Source: Nemertoderma westbladi
Lineage: Eukaryota; Xenacoelomorpha; Nemertodermatida; Nemertodermatidae
Assembly (NCBI GenBank): GCA_032718475.1
Contig: JAUCBJ010007613.1
Coordinates: forward strand, 1-64,000
Direction of reading: 5' to 3'
Length of the DNA: 64,000 nt
Made by a program: the position numbers and the translations under genes. Position 1 is the stretch's first letter; every line of letters starts with the position of its first letter. The notes under the pieces are model-generated. The model did not search any database. It saw only the letters and a program-made list of their open reading frames with translations, and was not told the origin of the DNA. Of the stretch, positions 7,492 to 19,313 are shown piece after piece.

Positions 7492-10052
7492 CTAGTTCGC
7501 TCCTCCTGTCTTTGGGAACCATCTCAGTTCCTTCCCTCTGTTGTCGTCCTGTCTCGGTCGCTTCCTGGTTGTCGATGCTTCCTTGTTCTTATCCTCCTTA
7601 AGGCTCCTCATCCTTGCCGTTACCTCCTTACTGATTCCCGTGGTCGATTCCTTGGGCGCTGATGTTATTAGCTCCCGGTATCGCTTCGCAGGTGGCCCCT
7701 CCGAATGCCCCTGCTGCTTTCCCTTAGTAGCGTCCCATAAGATCACCTTCATGGCCCGTGGCACATGCTCTGCCAGGAAATCTCTGAACTCTCCCCGGTT
7801 CTCTGGCGCCCATCTATCTAAATACCTCTGTGTATTGATCACTCCACCATACAATGCCGCCGTCACTACTTCTTGATAAGTAAACGGAAGTCTCCATTTA
7901 ATAATTTCCAGGTGGGCCACCTGGTTAATATTGAAGAAACCCCACCGGAACTCCTGGGCCTTCATTCTTTGCCGAGTCATGACGCCGACGTCGGTCCACT
8001 CCTCGAAGATCTTAAACTACTCCTCGTCATCCATCCAGTTGCACTGGCGTCCGTAGTGCCCCCGGAAGTTACACTTAGAACACCGGTTGTGCAACAACGG
8101 ACACGCACCCATCCTGTGACTCGACTCGCGGCAGTAGGGGCAACTCGTCCCCTTCTGGAATCGATACAAGCAGCTCTTTTCCTGGTGAGTAAGCCTCCCG
8201 CAGTAATTGCAGCCGTGTATAAACGCATTCTGCCCCAAGTCGTCTTTTGCCCCAAGCAATCTCCTCGGTCTATGGAGCCGTTGGTAAGCAAACTTCTGGA
8301 CATTAACGTCTCTGACCATGTCTATGTCCTCGTCTCGCCGCGGCATTGTCTCTCCGAACACTACCCATGGTGCCGTTCCCGGTTGCTCGCCCAACCTGAT
8401 GGTGCTCCCCGCAAAATCCATTGTCGGCTCCTCATGCACCCAGGCCCGCTTACCGGGTTTATCCCAGAAGGCTCTCGCCCTGCTGGCCGTCACCACCCTC
8501 CCGCCAATCCAGTCCCTGTCTGAGTGGCCAATCCTCTTGATGGGCGGCATCTCGCCGAACTCGTCGTCATCCTCAACCTCCGCTGGGAGTGGATCCAAAC
8601 CCGGTATCCCGGTAGACCCACTGTGTCCCTTCCCACCTTGGCTCTCGCCCAAAACTTTCCATCCTTCTAGTTCCCTTGGTCTTTTCTTCGCGAAATCGCC
8701 CTCGGCGCCTGCTGGCATGGGCGTCGCCTGCAATCCCGATGTCGACTGTTTCGGCGATCCTTCTTTCCATCCCAACTCTTGCCCCAGAGACTCGCCCGAG
8801 CTCCTTGATCCCCACTGTAAATCGTCCAAGGCCTGGGCCTCGAACCCATAGCCCTCTCCTCTAGCTTCCACCTCTCTGTCGTCTGCCTCCCTCCTTTCTC
8901 GTCTGGCGATTTCTTCCAATCGCTTCTCCTCTAGTCTATCCGCCTCCAGCTTCTCCCACCTCTGATATGGTGTATCCACCTCCCTGTCTACTAGATATTG
9001 GCAGTTGTAGTATACCGACTCGCCCTTCAGCCCCGGGTGGTCTGCCAGACCCTCGAAGGCCACTTTGAAGGCTCTTCTGTAGTTCAGGGGTGATCCTAAT
9101 AGCAGAAACGCCGTTGGCTCTCTTCCGATAACCACGGCCATGAATAGGTTTAGTAAACCTATCATTATCCAATCTTCCTGCAGGATATATCGCTTCTGAT
9201 ATATCTTTATTTCTCCTTTCCAGAATTGATACACCTCCTGTTTCCCTGGCCTCACTCCCCACTTTAGCGAGTTCGCCAACTCCACTCCGTACTCCTCCCT
9301 GAATTTACCCCAGTCCATCGGCTTGTGGCAGACGAGCCCCATTAGCTGGCCCATCGCCACTGTTCCGCAATGTCCTGTGTTCTCTACTAGTCCCAACCCA
9401 GCTGGCCCTGTCATAGCCATGTAGACCGTTTGCATGTCCAGGAGGTTGGGGGTCTCCGGACCGATGATCCTCTCCGCATCGTCGCAGATCGCCAATCCAC
9501 GTTCATCGTCGACTTCTCCCTTACTACATTCTGCACCGCCATTGGTAACCAGTTTAATTTCAGCCCGCTCTTCTTCCCATACGTTCCCAGATCGAACAGG
9601 AATATGTCCCCATTTGGCGCAGCCAAATGCAGAAGTATGGTTCTGGCCGACCCCGTCGACCCTCTCCTCGAACCCTCGTCATCTTCCATGGTCCCTTCGT
9701 CGTCTAGGACCACGTATCCTCCCCTGCTGACATACTCTACGAACCTCTTCCAGTCCTTTCTCGGTGGTTCCCTCAGATACTTCGGTATCCCAAACTTCGC
9801 CTCGTCTCCGTTTACCACATAGTGAAAATGCTCGAGGATCGCGTTGTCTAGCGACGGCGTCCCGTAGGTCCCGACCAGCCGCCTCTCGTGCACCTTCCTA
9901 AAATGGTCCTGCAGCGCTCGCGCCTTGTGACCCTTTTCTAACCACTCATAGTAACCTTTCGTCTTCTCCTCCGGATGCCTCTCGGTGAAATCTACTAGTA
10001 TCTCCTTTCCACCCATTTCCGCCTTTCTCTTTCTGACAAGTCTCTCCACCAT
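7492..10052 (-). pseudogene. Element A 3' ORF: DEDD-exonuclease-like domain plus three zinc knuckles (one frameshift, one stop)
   Basis: About 850 codons downstream of integrase, in the env position. Frame one runs 10052-9411, the second frame 9495-7492. They meet at a one-base shift near 9497-9503. An in-frame TAG at about 8017 replaces a Lys codon that element B keeps. In the N-terminal part, YVVLDDEG (residues 113-120) fits the ExoI D-x-E motif. DIFLFDLG follows. Then LAICDDAERI fits ExoII, LLDMQTVYMAM follows, SLKWGVRPG resembles the S-x-W-x-x-RPL block, and RYILQEDW fits ExoIII, with Glu then Asp at the expected Asp position. This order is that of WRN/EXD-type 3'-5' exonucleases. A charged coiled-coil region follows, then CCHC knuckles CNYCGRLTHQEKSC, CPYCRESSHRMGAC and CSKCNFRGHYGRQC (8211-8038), and a conserved C-terminus. 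The exonuclease assignment is by eye only. I know of no env-like feature in it: no signal peptide and no clear membrane anchor. Confidence 0.55.
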
Positions 10053-11251
10053 TTCGAATGCTCCCTATCGCTCACCTTCGAGGTGGTGCCTTGCCAAGGC
10101 TCAATATAGGTGAGTGATGTAGTTAGGATGGTCTGTGTGGTCCGATAATGGCCTATCTCTCTCAGAACGCTAGGTTTTACGCTATATTTGCCTATTTTAC
10201 CCCCTAAAGTGCTAAATTTCCCTAAATTCCCTAAATCTGTCAGTTACTTTTATTATGTTCTAGAATTTTCTGCCTACTGTTGCTATAATTTGTTGAATTT
10301 TAATTTTAATATTAATTTTAATTATATTACTGTGCTATCAATACTTATAATGGATTATTTTGTTCAAATAATCTCTATGGTTTGCATACAGGGTAGACTA
10401 GCTATTCCTTACTGTGCTAGTCTGCACCAGGTAAACCTCCTGGCCCTGTATCAAACATTCTGACCTACTCTAAGGGGCTGTGCAGTACAGTAGTATGTCT
10501 AGTGCGGCCTACACGGTCTGTTCTGCTGTACCCACATGCCCCCCTCTCACTTCTTACTACTAACCCTACTAACTCTCTAACTCTACTAATTCCCTAACTC
10601 TCACTAACTCTCTAACTCTTACTAACTCTTACTAACTCTTACTAACTCTCTAACTCTACTAATTCCCTAACTCTCACTAACTCTCTAACTCTTACTAACT
10701 CTTACTAACTCTTACTAACTCTCTAACTCTTACTAACTAACAGTACTACGTACCCTCTTACAACTCTACTAACTCCACTAACGGTACTACGTACCCTCTT
10801 ACTCTCTAACTAACTCCACTAACTGTACTACGTACCCTCTTACTCTCTAACTAACTCCACTAACGGTACTACGTACCCTCTTACTCTCTAACTAACTCCG
10901 CTAACGGTACTACGTACCCTCTTACACTCTAACTAACTCCGCTAACGGTACTACATACCCTCTTACTACTAACTCTTACTAACTCTTACTAACTTCTATC
11001 TGCCTACTTACTTACTACTACGTACTATGTACTATTACTTTCCTTTCTCTTTCTAACTTTCTAACTTTCTTTCTATTATTTTATTATTTTTATTATTTCT
11101 TATATTTTTGTGGGAAGGGTTTCTCGCCCTCAATCCCACCCCCCTCAGTCCAACACTTGGACGACTAAACTCTATGGTGCCCCTTCTAGTAGGCAACACT
11201 TCCCTACAGCCCTCCTGTAGGTCTTCCTATCTTTCGCTCCTATCTTACCCC
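10053..11251 (-). repeat. Element A spacer with tandem repeats
   Basis: Lies between the integrase tail and the 3' ORF. Bases 10555-10740 are CTAACTCTTA-type short repeats. Bases 10741-10970 hold about six units of roughly 42 bp, each with GGTACTACGTACC or a one-base variant. The reverse complement, GGTACGTAGTACC, is the core of the matching array in element C. Confidence 0.7.
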
Positions 11252-11734
11252 CTATCTGCACCGCACTTTCACCGATCGGACTCTTCCGTCCTCGTCAGGG
11301 TAAGTGTCTACTACTCTTGCTAGCCTCCACTGATTGTTGATGATTGTGTCGTCCGTGACGATCACTAAATCACCTTTCTTTAACTCTCTAGTGGTATTTC
11401 TCCACTTACTCCTCCTGTGTAATGTGGGTAGGTATTCCTCGACCCACCTCCTCCAGTACTCTGCGCTTATCGCCTTAACAACTTTCCAACTCTGTCGGGA
11501 GTGTATGTCATCTGGCTCTACACCCCGCATGTCAATGGTCGCCGGCCTTTCCATGAGAACGTGGCTGGGTGTTAGCACATCTAGTGATTCTGGGTCGTCA
11601 TTTTCTGGATATAGCGGTCTCCTATTAATGATACCCTTGCACTTAGCTAGCACCGTCCTTAGTATATCCTCTGTCACCACGTGGGTGTTCATCAACTTCG
11701 GCATCAGACAAGTCTCTTGACGCATCCTAAAGTA
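11252..11734 (-). pseudogene. Element A integrase C-terminal fragment
   Basis: Encodes the Pao-type integrase tail (DUF5641-like): INRRPLYP, LTPSHVLM, YLPTLHRRSKW and GDLVIVTDDT, then RVRSVKVR and a stop. The zinc-binding HHCC part and the D-D-E catalytic core that should precede it are missing. The upstream pol frame runs into this fragment near 11735 out of frame, so a deletion of roughly 0.8-0.9 kb is inferred. Confidence 0.7.
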
Positions 11735-14247
11735 TGCGGTGCATACGGCGTCCTCCTTTCCCACTTCACCTGTCGTCTCCTCATGGCTGCTCTGACTTCT
11801 TCACCTTCTAGGATGTCCAAGGGTTTTGGTGGGATGATAAGGCTGTTGTTGTTCAGCACTCTGGAATTCATCACCAGAATCCCGTCATCATTGAGTTGTG
11901 GTGACAGCGTGATGAGCTCGCTGTCCCGACGAAGGTGTTGTTGTTTGCTGACCCGATCCACTTTGTCGCCGTAGTTCTTTCTCTGTTCGTACCGTATCAC
12001 GGCCTTAGCCGCTCCCTCCAAATCGATGTTTGGTTTCCTCTTGGCGTCCTTGCTAACTCCCTTAAGGAAATCCCCGAAGGTCCTCCAGTACGCTACCAAC
12101 TTCTTGGTCTTGTACCAGCTGGAGCTGTAGCTGAGTAGCCTATCCATTGGGTTTTCGCATGGCTCTTCTAATTTCGGTTGCACCTCCCTGACTTCCCTCA
12201 CCATCTGACTATATATCTCTTCTCCTTCTGAATCTTCTCCCTCTTCCCCTGGTGCTACTTCCTCTGAGACCGGGTCCACCTTCTTCATTGGTGGCCAGGC
12301 CGATCTATCATTCAGGAAGTGTGGCCCGTGTTGCCACAACACTTCCTTCTTTAAGAAAGTGTGGCGTGCCACGCCCCTCGATAACAAGTCTGCTGGGTTC
12401 TCGTCCATTGAGCAGTAGCGCCACCTTTCCAAGCCTGTCGTCACCCTTATTTTTTCCACCCTATTTGCGACGAATATAGGGTATCTCATCTTCTCATTGT
12501 GCAGCCATCCAAGCACTACCATGGAGTCCGTCCAGTAGTGTGTCTCCACTATGTTGGGTATAGTGTCCGTCAAGTAGGCTGTGGCTCTTACTCCTAATCT
12601 CGCAGCTGTCAACTCGAGTTTCGGGACCAATGCTGAATCTGGCGGCGTCGACTTTGCTTTGCTGAATGCAAGTCTGGGCTTATGAGCCCCCTTTCGCTGT
12701 ACTAGGTAGAGTGCCGCTCTGTATGCTTCCAATGATGCATCGGAGAACATGTGTAAGTCAAGATGAGTCATGTCCCCATCCGGGAAATACACGCATGGCA
12801 TGCTGTACGTCCCCATCTGTTCTAAACTCCCCGTCCACTTACTCCACTGCTTGCTGATTTCTTCTGGGACCTCTGTATCCCACTCGTCCTTTAACTTATA
12901 TACTTTCTTAAGTATCTGTTTTCCCGTGACTAACAGTGGGGATGCTAGGCCTAAGGGATTGTATATCCTTGCTATGTACGATACATAGCCCCTCTTTGTG
13001 TGGATCTCCGCGCCCTCCTGGCTCAGTTGGTACTTGAACTCGTCTGTTTCTTGGTTCCACACGATCCACAGCGCCTTCTGCTGAGACTCTACTCTCTTGC
13101 CCGCCATGTCCTGTCCCTTGGCTGTTGTGGGGTTGTCCATAGTCGACTCTGGCCGCCTGTCCTCGATGGCTTTCATAAACTCCTCCGAGCTGGATTGAAA
13201 CTTGGTCAGGTTAAATCCGGATCCTTTCAGGATGTTGCGAACCTCGCGCCCCGTGTCCAGTAATTCTTTAACCGTGTTTCCAGACTCCATCCCGTCATCT
13301 ACATAGAAGCCGCGTTGAATCATATCGATCGCTTTGGTGCTATACTTCCCCTCTTTTCCCTCTACTGTATCTCTTACAGCCACAGTCGTCGTAAATGAGG
13401 ACGACTTGGCCCCCATGTTATCCACCACCATCATGTACATTGGTATTGTCGACGGTTCCTCGTTGCCATTGTACCATAGGAAGCGCTGGCTGTTGCTGTC
13501 CTCCTCCATCATACGGACTTGGTTGAACATGCCTTCGATGTCGCAGGTGAAGGCGTGTCTACAATTTCTTAATCTCAGTAGGACCACAATTCCCGAGTTC
13601 TAGATATTGGGGCCCTCCAGCAGATAGTCGTTTAGGCACTTGCCGTTGGTTTTAGCCGATGCGTCAACTACCATCCGCAATTTACCTTTCTTTGGATCTA
13701 AAGCCACATGAATTTGCAGGTAGTAGGTCCTGTCTGTGTTCGGTTTGTTGACCGGCAACTCCACGGCCCATCCTTTCTCGACGTACTTCCTTATCGTCTT
13801 ATGGATGTACTCATTCTTCTCGGGGCTCCGTTTCAGCGTTTGCTTTAGTTTACGAAGCCTCGTGAGTACCATCCCCTTGTTCTCTGGTAGCGGTAATTTT
13901 GGTTGTTTCCACACCATGCCTATGGTGTACCTCCCCTCGTCACATCTCATCGACTCCTTCACTCTTCCTTGTTTATCCTCTACCGAGGTTCCGACCCCGG
14001 TCTCCTTTAGTCCCTCAAAGTACTGTCTCAGCAGTCTCCTAAGCTGCTCCTCCGCTCCTTCATCTTACATCTCCCTCATAGTTCCCGCGAACATGCACCC
14101 TGATGTTTCCGACATCCTAAACGGAATCTTGGTTTTAATTGGGCCGCTTAACGTCCACCCGAATGGTGTTAGAATTGCCATCGGGTCACGCTGTCTGTAT
14201 TCACCGAAGACCGTTTGCATTCTCTCGTGGGCCGTCGGGCAATCCAT
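11704..14247 (-). pseudogene. Element A reverse transcriptase and RNase H region
   Basis: One reading frame with in-frame stops at 14065-14067 and 13600-13602. Between the stops lie the RT N-terminal fingers (TYYLQIHVALDP, RMVVDASAKTNGK). Beyond them come FTCDIEGMFNQV with the first catalytic Asp, FYVDDG with the paired catalytic Asp residues (about 13294-13308), and RNase H (LHMFSDAS, PKLELTAA, YWTDSMVVLGW). Element B has Tyr where the 13600 stop stands, so that stop is a point mutation. The frame ends just after the RNase H connection, at the integrase deletion. Confidence 0.8.
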
Positions 14248-14719
14248 TATCCGGTATCGAGAAATCGATGTTGTCCAGCAATCTGTATTGTTCGACCTCG
14301 ATGTTGGTTGGTCGCCTGGCGTTGATGTTGATCGATTCTATTACCTGGATGGGGTCGATGGTCACACCATAATCGCGTCCTGGTGCTATCGCTGCTATCT
14401 CGCACCGTCCCATCCTCATCTCCATGACCTCATCTTTGCTGGAGATGGTTGTTACCGCCATCCTAATTGGCCTCGTCTTTAGTCCTACCTCTTCGGCCAC
14501 CCAATCCTCCACCAATGTGAAGGCTGCCCCACTGTCGACCAGCATCAACGTGGTTACTGATCGACCGCCTTCTCCTATCACCCTTACTGGTACTACCCCG
14601 AGTAGTACCGTTCCTCTTTTCTTTGCTCCTACGGTGCTTGTCGCCATTGTCTGCCATTTGCCTTGACCGAACTTAATTGGTGTTTCTTTGCATTGATCAG
14701 CTTTGTGCCCGCCCGCCAC
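14201..14719 (-). pseudogene. Element A aspartic protease region
   Basis: Contains the retropepsin-like active site LVDSGAAFTLVEDW. Compared with element B, a stretch of about a dozen codons after DFSIPD is missing (near 14245), which shifts the frame relative to the RT. It follows the gag zinc knuckle, as in BEL/Pao elements. Confidence 0.7.
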
Positions 14720-15224
14720 ACATCAATGACAGATTCCACTCTTCCTTGCGTATTCTACCTGATCTTGTTTGGGCAACGCTTGCCAATACCTTCATGGTCT
14801 GATGAAGTGCATTCGAATGCAATTGGCATTTGTTGTTTGGATTATAGCCGTCCCTATACAGTGCGCTGCGTATCGCACTCACGTTCGTACCTAGTTCCCT
14901 ACTGTTCTTATTGTTTGGGTTTGGCCTACTGGGCGTGTTGGGTTTATATTTGTTTGTGTTGTTATTTTGCCCCTGTCCACTCCATGGTGTGGCCCTACCC
15001 CCGGCTACATGTGGACTACAGTCCCCTGCATCGCCGCGTATGGCAGCGATTGTCTAAGCTTTGGTAATGCATTCGCTGTGTTGTGTTCTGGTTTCGGCCT
15101 GTTATACTCGGTCTTTGGCCCCCTCCCCAGACTATCCTCACTAAAAAACTGGGTCCGTGATCAACTCTGCTTCGTAGTTGAGGAAGTTCGACATTTCCTC
15201 AAGGCCCGGTTCCGCACCCTTCTT
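14720..15224 (-). pseudogene. Element A end of gag (nucleocapsid fragment)
   Basis: Similar to element B 61150-61680: the minus-strand blocks CQLHSNALHQTM and MSNFLNYEAELITDP are recognisable. The CCHC knuckle kept in B is damaged here by frameshifts around 14740-14790. Similarity ends at about 15224. Confidence 0.6.
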
Positions 15225-17326
15225 CTCCCAGGTGGTTCTCCCTTGGTCAGGTCAGGTATTCTAGGTCATTGATCAAGAAAACTTGCCACTTCCATGCAGC
15301 ATAAAGGAGGTGCCACCTGTAGCTGCATAGACCCTCTTACTTGGGCAAATCTGTTCCTGTAACTAGGACCCCCATCGTTCTGGGATAAGGACGCCGTTGG
15401 TCCTGGATTAAGGACCCATATACTTGCCTGCAGGGGTATATGGCCTGGCCAGGCAGATGGTGATCTACCAATGGCTGGTCAGGAATAGAGTGTTCTCATG
15501 TCCACTCTGAGTACACTTCACTGCAACCTGCACCTGGCAGCAGGGGTACAGGGCATGACCCAGCAGATGAGCTGCACAGCCAATGGTGGGTCATGTGCGC
15601 CAGAGTAGATATGGGTGATGGGTGACGGCAAACCAGGGTGTGGTATTTGCCCCGAGAGCTGACTGGGCAAAAAAGCACCCCCCAACCCCCCACTATGGAT
15701 TACATTAGTAATGCGGAGGTCCGGCCACTAGAGGCCAGTGGATTTACCGGACACAATCGGCCTCACAGGCGTCAGTTATCTCCTGACCGGCTGCCTGTTT
15801 CACCCCCTACTGGAGAGACAGAAGCCAACAATTCTTTGAGTCCATTTCCTGATGACCTTTCTGGCCCAAACCCTGGGTCACCAGGGAGGCCAGATTGTGA
15901 GGGGGAGAGGGATTCTGGAGTTGGAGGCTACTCTCATGTTCCACCCCGACCAACAAAGCCATTGGCGAATCTGAGGCAAGTCACTAGACTAGCCTCAGTA
16001 AACACCCTAACACTCGGGTCCCCAATGCGACAAGGTGAGCTGACTGCCTTGGCAGATAAGCTTTCTCTTAGCGCAGTGGGTGTTCAAGAGCACCGAATAC
16101 AGACTGGACAGACTGATGAGGTTCTGATTAAGGACATGGGGGGAGGTTGGCGGCTCGCCCTTGCGTCAGCAGATGATAGTTGCAATGGTGGTATTGGTCT
16201 ATTGATGAATCCAACTGCACATGCAGCATTGGACAAAATAGACCAAATCTCTAACCGCATCATCCGTTGCTACTTCTCATGTTCTGGAAGACTGTCTAAG
16301 AAGTTTCCTAAGGTGGTTCTGATTGTGTGCTATTCTCCAACTAGTGTTGCCCCTGTAGAGGAGGTGGAAAATTTCTACCACACGAGTGGATCAGCATGCA
16401 TTCTTAACATTCCTGGGAGACTTTAATGCAAGTCTGCATCAATCACCTACATCGCCCTGGGTCTATAGCAATAGTGTCAACCGAAATTACGTTCATCTTC
16501 AGGATTTTATCTCTGGAAATGGATTGTTTACGGCTGGAACCCAGTTCAAGAAGCGAACTGGAAAGCTATGGACTCATAGTGGACCCAGTGGTCACAAGTC
16601 CCAGATAGACCATATTCTGTTTCGTAGGAAGTACAGGAGCTCTATACAAGACTGTAAAGCATTTACACTTCGACCCTTCTCCAGTGATCACCGCCTTATT
16701 GTGGCCAAGGTAAGACTTAGTCTGCGTGCTAGCAGAACAACGAAATCTGCTTTGCCGCGGCATGACTGGTCCTCTCTGTTGCAACGTGTGAGATCCAGCT
16801 TCACACTACAGCTGAGCAACAGGTATGAGGTTCTTGCCTCTGAGGCGGCAGATCACTGTGAGGGCTATACTGCCTTCACAGAAGCAGTTAAGTTAGCAGC
16901 TGCAGAAACAGTTCCTGTATACCCTCGAAATAGGAAAAAGGCCCCCTGGAGTGACAACAAAATCCAGAAGTGCCGAAATGACCTATATAAGGCGCAGAAA
17001 GAGTCCCGACTCAAACAGACTACAGCCGTCAAGAATGCAGTTAAGGCTGCATCTATGTCCCTGAACAGGCAGTACTCTGTTAATCTACAGGAGCTAATAA
17101 ACCAACAGGTTGATGCCATCAATGATGCCGACGACAGCAGGCAATCATCCCAGGCATGGAAATTGATCAACTTGCTTACTGGGCGGAAAAGCCAACCAAC
17201 CACCAAGGTTAAGGCTGAATCACCAGCCGATCGCCTCAATGGTTGGAAGGCCCACTTTGAAAAGCTCCTCAATAATGACAGGGTATTGCCTGATAACTTT
17301 ATAGAAGTAAAAGTGTCTGAGTCTGT
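15225..17326 (+). mobile_element. Non-LTR retrotransposon (LINE), 5' part
   Basis: GC-richer than its surroundings. It starts abruptly within element A's gag and runs through a 5' region (15225-15690) into an APE-type endonuclease ORF. It ends at about 17326, where element D sequence begins. The 3' part of what looks like the same element resumes at 55122. The distance between the two pieces is filled by elements D, E, C and a further insert. Confidence 0.6.
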
Positions 17327-17330
17327 TAAT
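15638..17330 (+). pseudogene. LINE endonuclease (APE type) with one frameshift
   Basis: Frame one (15638-16426) has a Pro/Ser-rich N-terminus and then the start of an APE-like endonuclease: LASVNTLTLG (the N of the first motif), VGVQEHRI (catalytic Glu) and GGIGLLM. Frame two (from about 16386) continues with FLGDFNASL (metal-binding D-x-N), SQIDHILFRRK and the catalytic SDHRLIVAK. A linker rich in basic residues follows up to about residue 310. The two frames meet near 16370-16390, so an indel breaks the gene. The reverse transcriptase that should follow is cut off by element D. Confidence 0.7.
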
Positions 17331-18199
17331 CAGGGGCGATCAGGAGCGATTATACCGCACTGCTGCTAAACACAAAACTCCTTCTCACCGCTGGATGGCG
17401 CTAACCTGGCCGTCCGCTAATATATTTTACTAATTTTATACGGCTCCTGCAAATCGCTTGTTCCTTTCTCTGTTGATCGCTCAACAGAGAGCTAACTGTT
17501 CGAATCTATGAGCCACGCGGGAATAACCAAAATAATAAACCCGAATCGGCTCCCTTAGCTACTTAAAACGAGTGCGGGTGGCCTAGCACTCGGAGTTCAC
17601 TTATCGCAAAATACTGGAATTCACTGGCAGAATCGTTGAATGTGAGAATGTTTTAATAATCTACGGGGACAGATCTATTACTTTCCTAGGTGCCGAAACT
17701 TGGCTTTTGGCTGGTTTTAGACCAGCAAACTTACTACTGCTGTACTGTATACTGGACACTGCTGTCAGCCTGTTGCCCCGCTATTTTCAAATAACCGCCC
17801 AGCATGAATAGTCTACAGTACTCCAAATAATTACTTTAACTACTCTCCTCTATGCTGCGTACAAATTCTTAATTTTACACTAATTAATTACAGTCATAAA
17901 TACGAAACAGCGTACTAATTACTAAGTGTTCCAGAATACGCAATTCTAATTTATTACGTACCGGGATACACTAGCTAGCAACAGCCTAAATACTGTATTA
18001 TTTTGACCTAATCAGCAATTATTTATCGTAAACTAAGAAATAGAAATCAATCAAGGGAAAGGCGCCTATCTAAGCATTCACATTTAAGAATCAGGCACTC
18101 TATAGCAACACAACACAAATAGCGTAGCACTAAGTTAGTAGTACGGCAGATAGCTCTAACTACACCAATCAGCTAGTGCACTAAATACCCGTACGTTAG
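17327..18199 (-). other. Element D terminal region of uncertain nature
   Basis: About 0.87 kb between the LINE break and the part of the D LTR that aligns with element E's LTR. It may be a longer U5 of the D LTR; a TG start is possible at TGTTAATC (17326). I see no gene. Confidence 0.35.
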
Positions 18200-19313
18200 T
18201 ACATCAGTATACCTGCCAATTTTAGTTGTCCTCTTGTTTATAAATCGACTTTAGCCTTTATCAATTACCTAGTGTACTGAAGTTACATCAGCCGAAGCCA
18301 GTCCATGCGCGGCGTATGACCCACGGTGTGGGAGACTGGATTCGGGTTCCTTGAGAGTTATTGCAGTGTAGACCTACTGTATTATTCGATTGATCGTTAC
18401 TATATAATCTCTGACAACTATACTTACTTTCGGGAAAATATTAACAGTTCCTTTACGACGTGGCGCTTTAAGTATAAAAACAGAGTTATGACTTATACTA
18501 ATCACAACTAGATGGCCACAGAGTTTCATAAACAGCGCATTCATTAGGAGATGCTTTATTAACCTTCACACTACTTCACACGACCTCACACTACTTCACA
18601 CTACTTTACACTAGTTCGCACTAATCTGCCGACCATCACTGAATTTGATCATATATAAGGAGGATTGCAACTGACACACGTAGGGATTATGAAATAGCAT
18701 TTAATTCACACAAAACCACTTTAATTTAAGTCGCAGTTGCTACCGGTGAACTCTATTCCTCTTACCTCAGTAATCAAGAAGATTGAGGGGTTTATGATTA
18801 TTTATCGGTATTCTCCAAATATAACAGCAATATCCATTAATATAACAACAATTAATAAAAGACCGTAAACAGAAGTAAAATAATGCGGTGAACAGTCAGT
18901 ATGTGTTACTTATGCAGTTATGAAATATGCAACATAATGCATTGTAGAGTTGAGTTAATAGATTTACGTTCTTATAATCAAGGCCATTTGATGTTCCTAG
19001 GCCAAAGTCTAAAACTTCCACACAGAAGCACAGAAAATTCTGAGTTGGTTCTGATGCTCAGAAAATAGTAAACAAAGACCGTAATGCATTGCGCGAGTTT
19101 CCATAGGTTTCTGTTAGACATAAAGTGAAAATTGCTCTGATTGGCTGAATAAGACAGAACAAAGAACCTCCATGTCCACAAAGAATCAGCTGACAGATTT
19201 CGTCATCTTGGTTCTAATTCCTTCCCGTCGCGTAGTTGGATGAATTTAGGGCTATTTTAGAGTATTCTGCGCATTGCGTAAAATGACTTGTTATGTCCGC
19301 AAAAGCTTTTACA
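18200..19313 (-). repeat. Element D 3' LTR (left boundary uncertain)
   Basis: Aligns with element E's LTRs: both contain blocks such as TATATAATCTCTGACAA, AATATTAACAGTTCCTTTA and AACAGAGTTATGACTTA, and both end in AAAAGCTTTTACA on the plus strand. In element orientation it starts TGTAAAAGC. It is clearly diverged from E's LTR. No 5' LTR of D remains for comparison. Confidence 0.65.

Larger units (their letters stand above)
6149..15224 (-). mobile_element. Element A: BEL/Pao-family retrotransposon (family 1), 5'-truncated here
   Basis: Minus-strand element. From high to low coordinates it has: end of gag (zinc knuckle region), aspartic protease, reverse transcriptase with FYVDD, RNase H, integrase C-terminal part, a repeat-rich spacer, a long 3' ORF, 3' UTR, polypurine tract and 3' LTR. 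Similarity to element B stops near 15224 (CGCACCCTT), where a LINE 5' region begins, so the gag N-terminus and 5' LTR are not in this window. They may lie beyond the LINE. Several stops, frameshifts and loss of the integrase core make it non-autonomous. The order PR-RT-RH-IN and the Pao-type integrase tail place it in BEL/Pao. Confidence 0.8.

Noticed and set aside
8318-8851. Plus-strand 177-codon ORF
   Set aside because: Antisense to the well-supported zinc-knuckle ORF of element A; composition mirrors it.
15100-15637. Possible tRNA or small RNA gene in the LINE 5' region (box-like GGTTC and stem candidates)
   Set aside because: I could not fold a cloverleaf or find A and B boxes at proper spacing.
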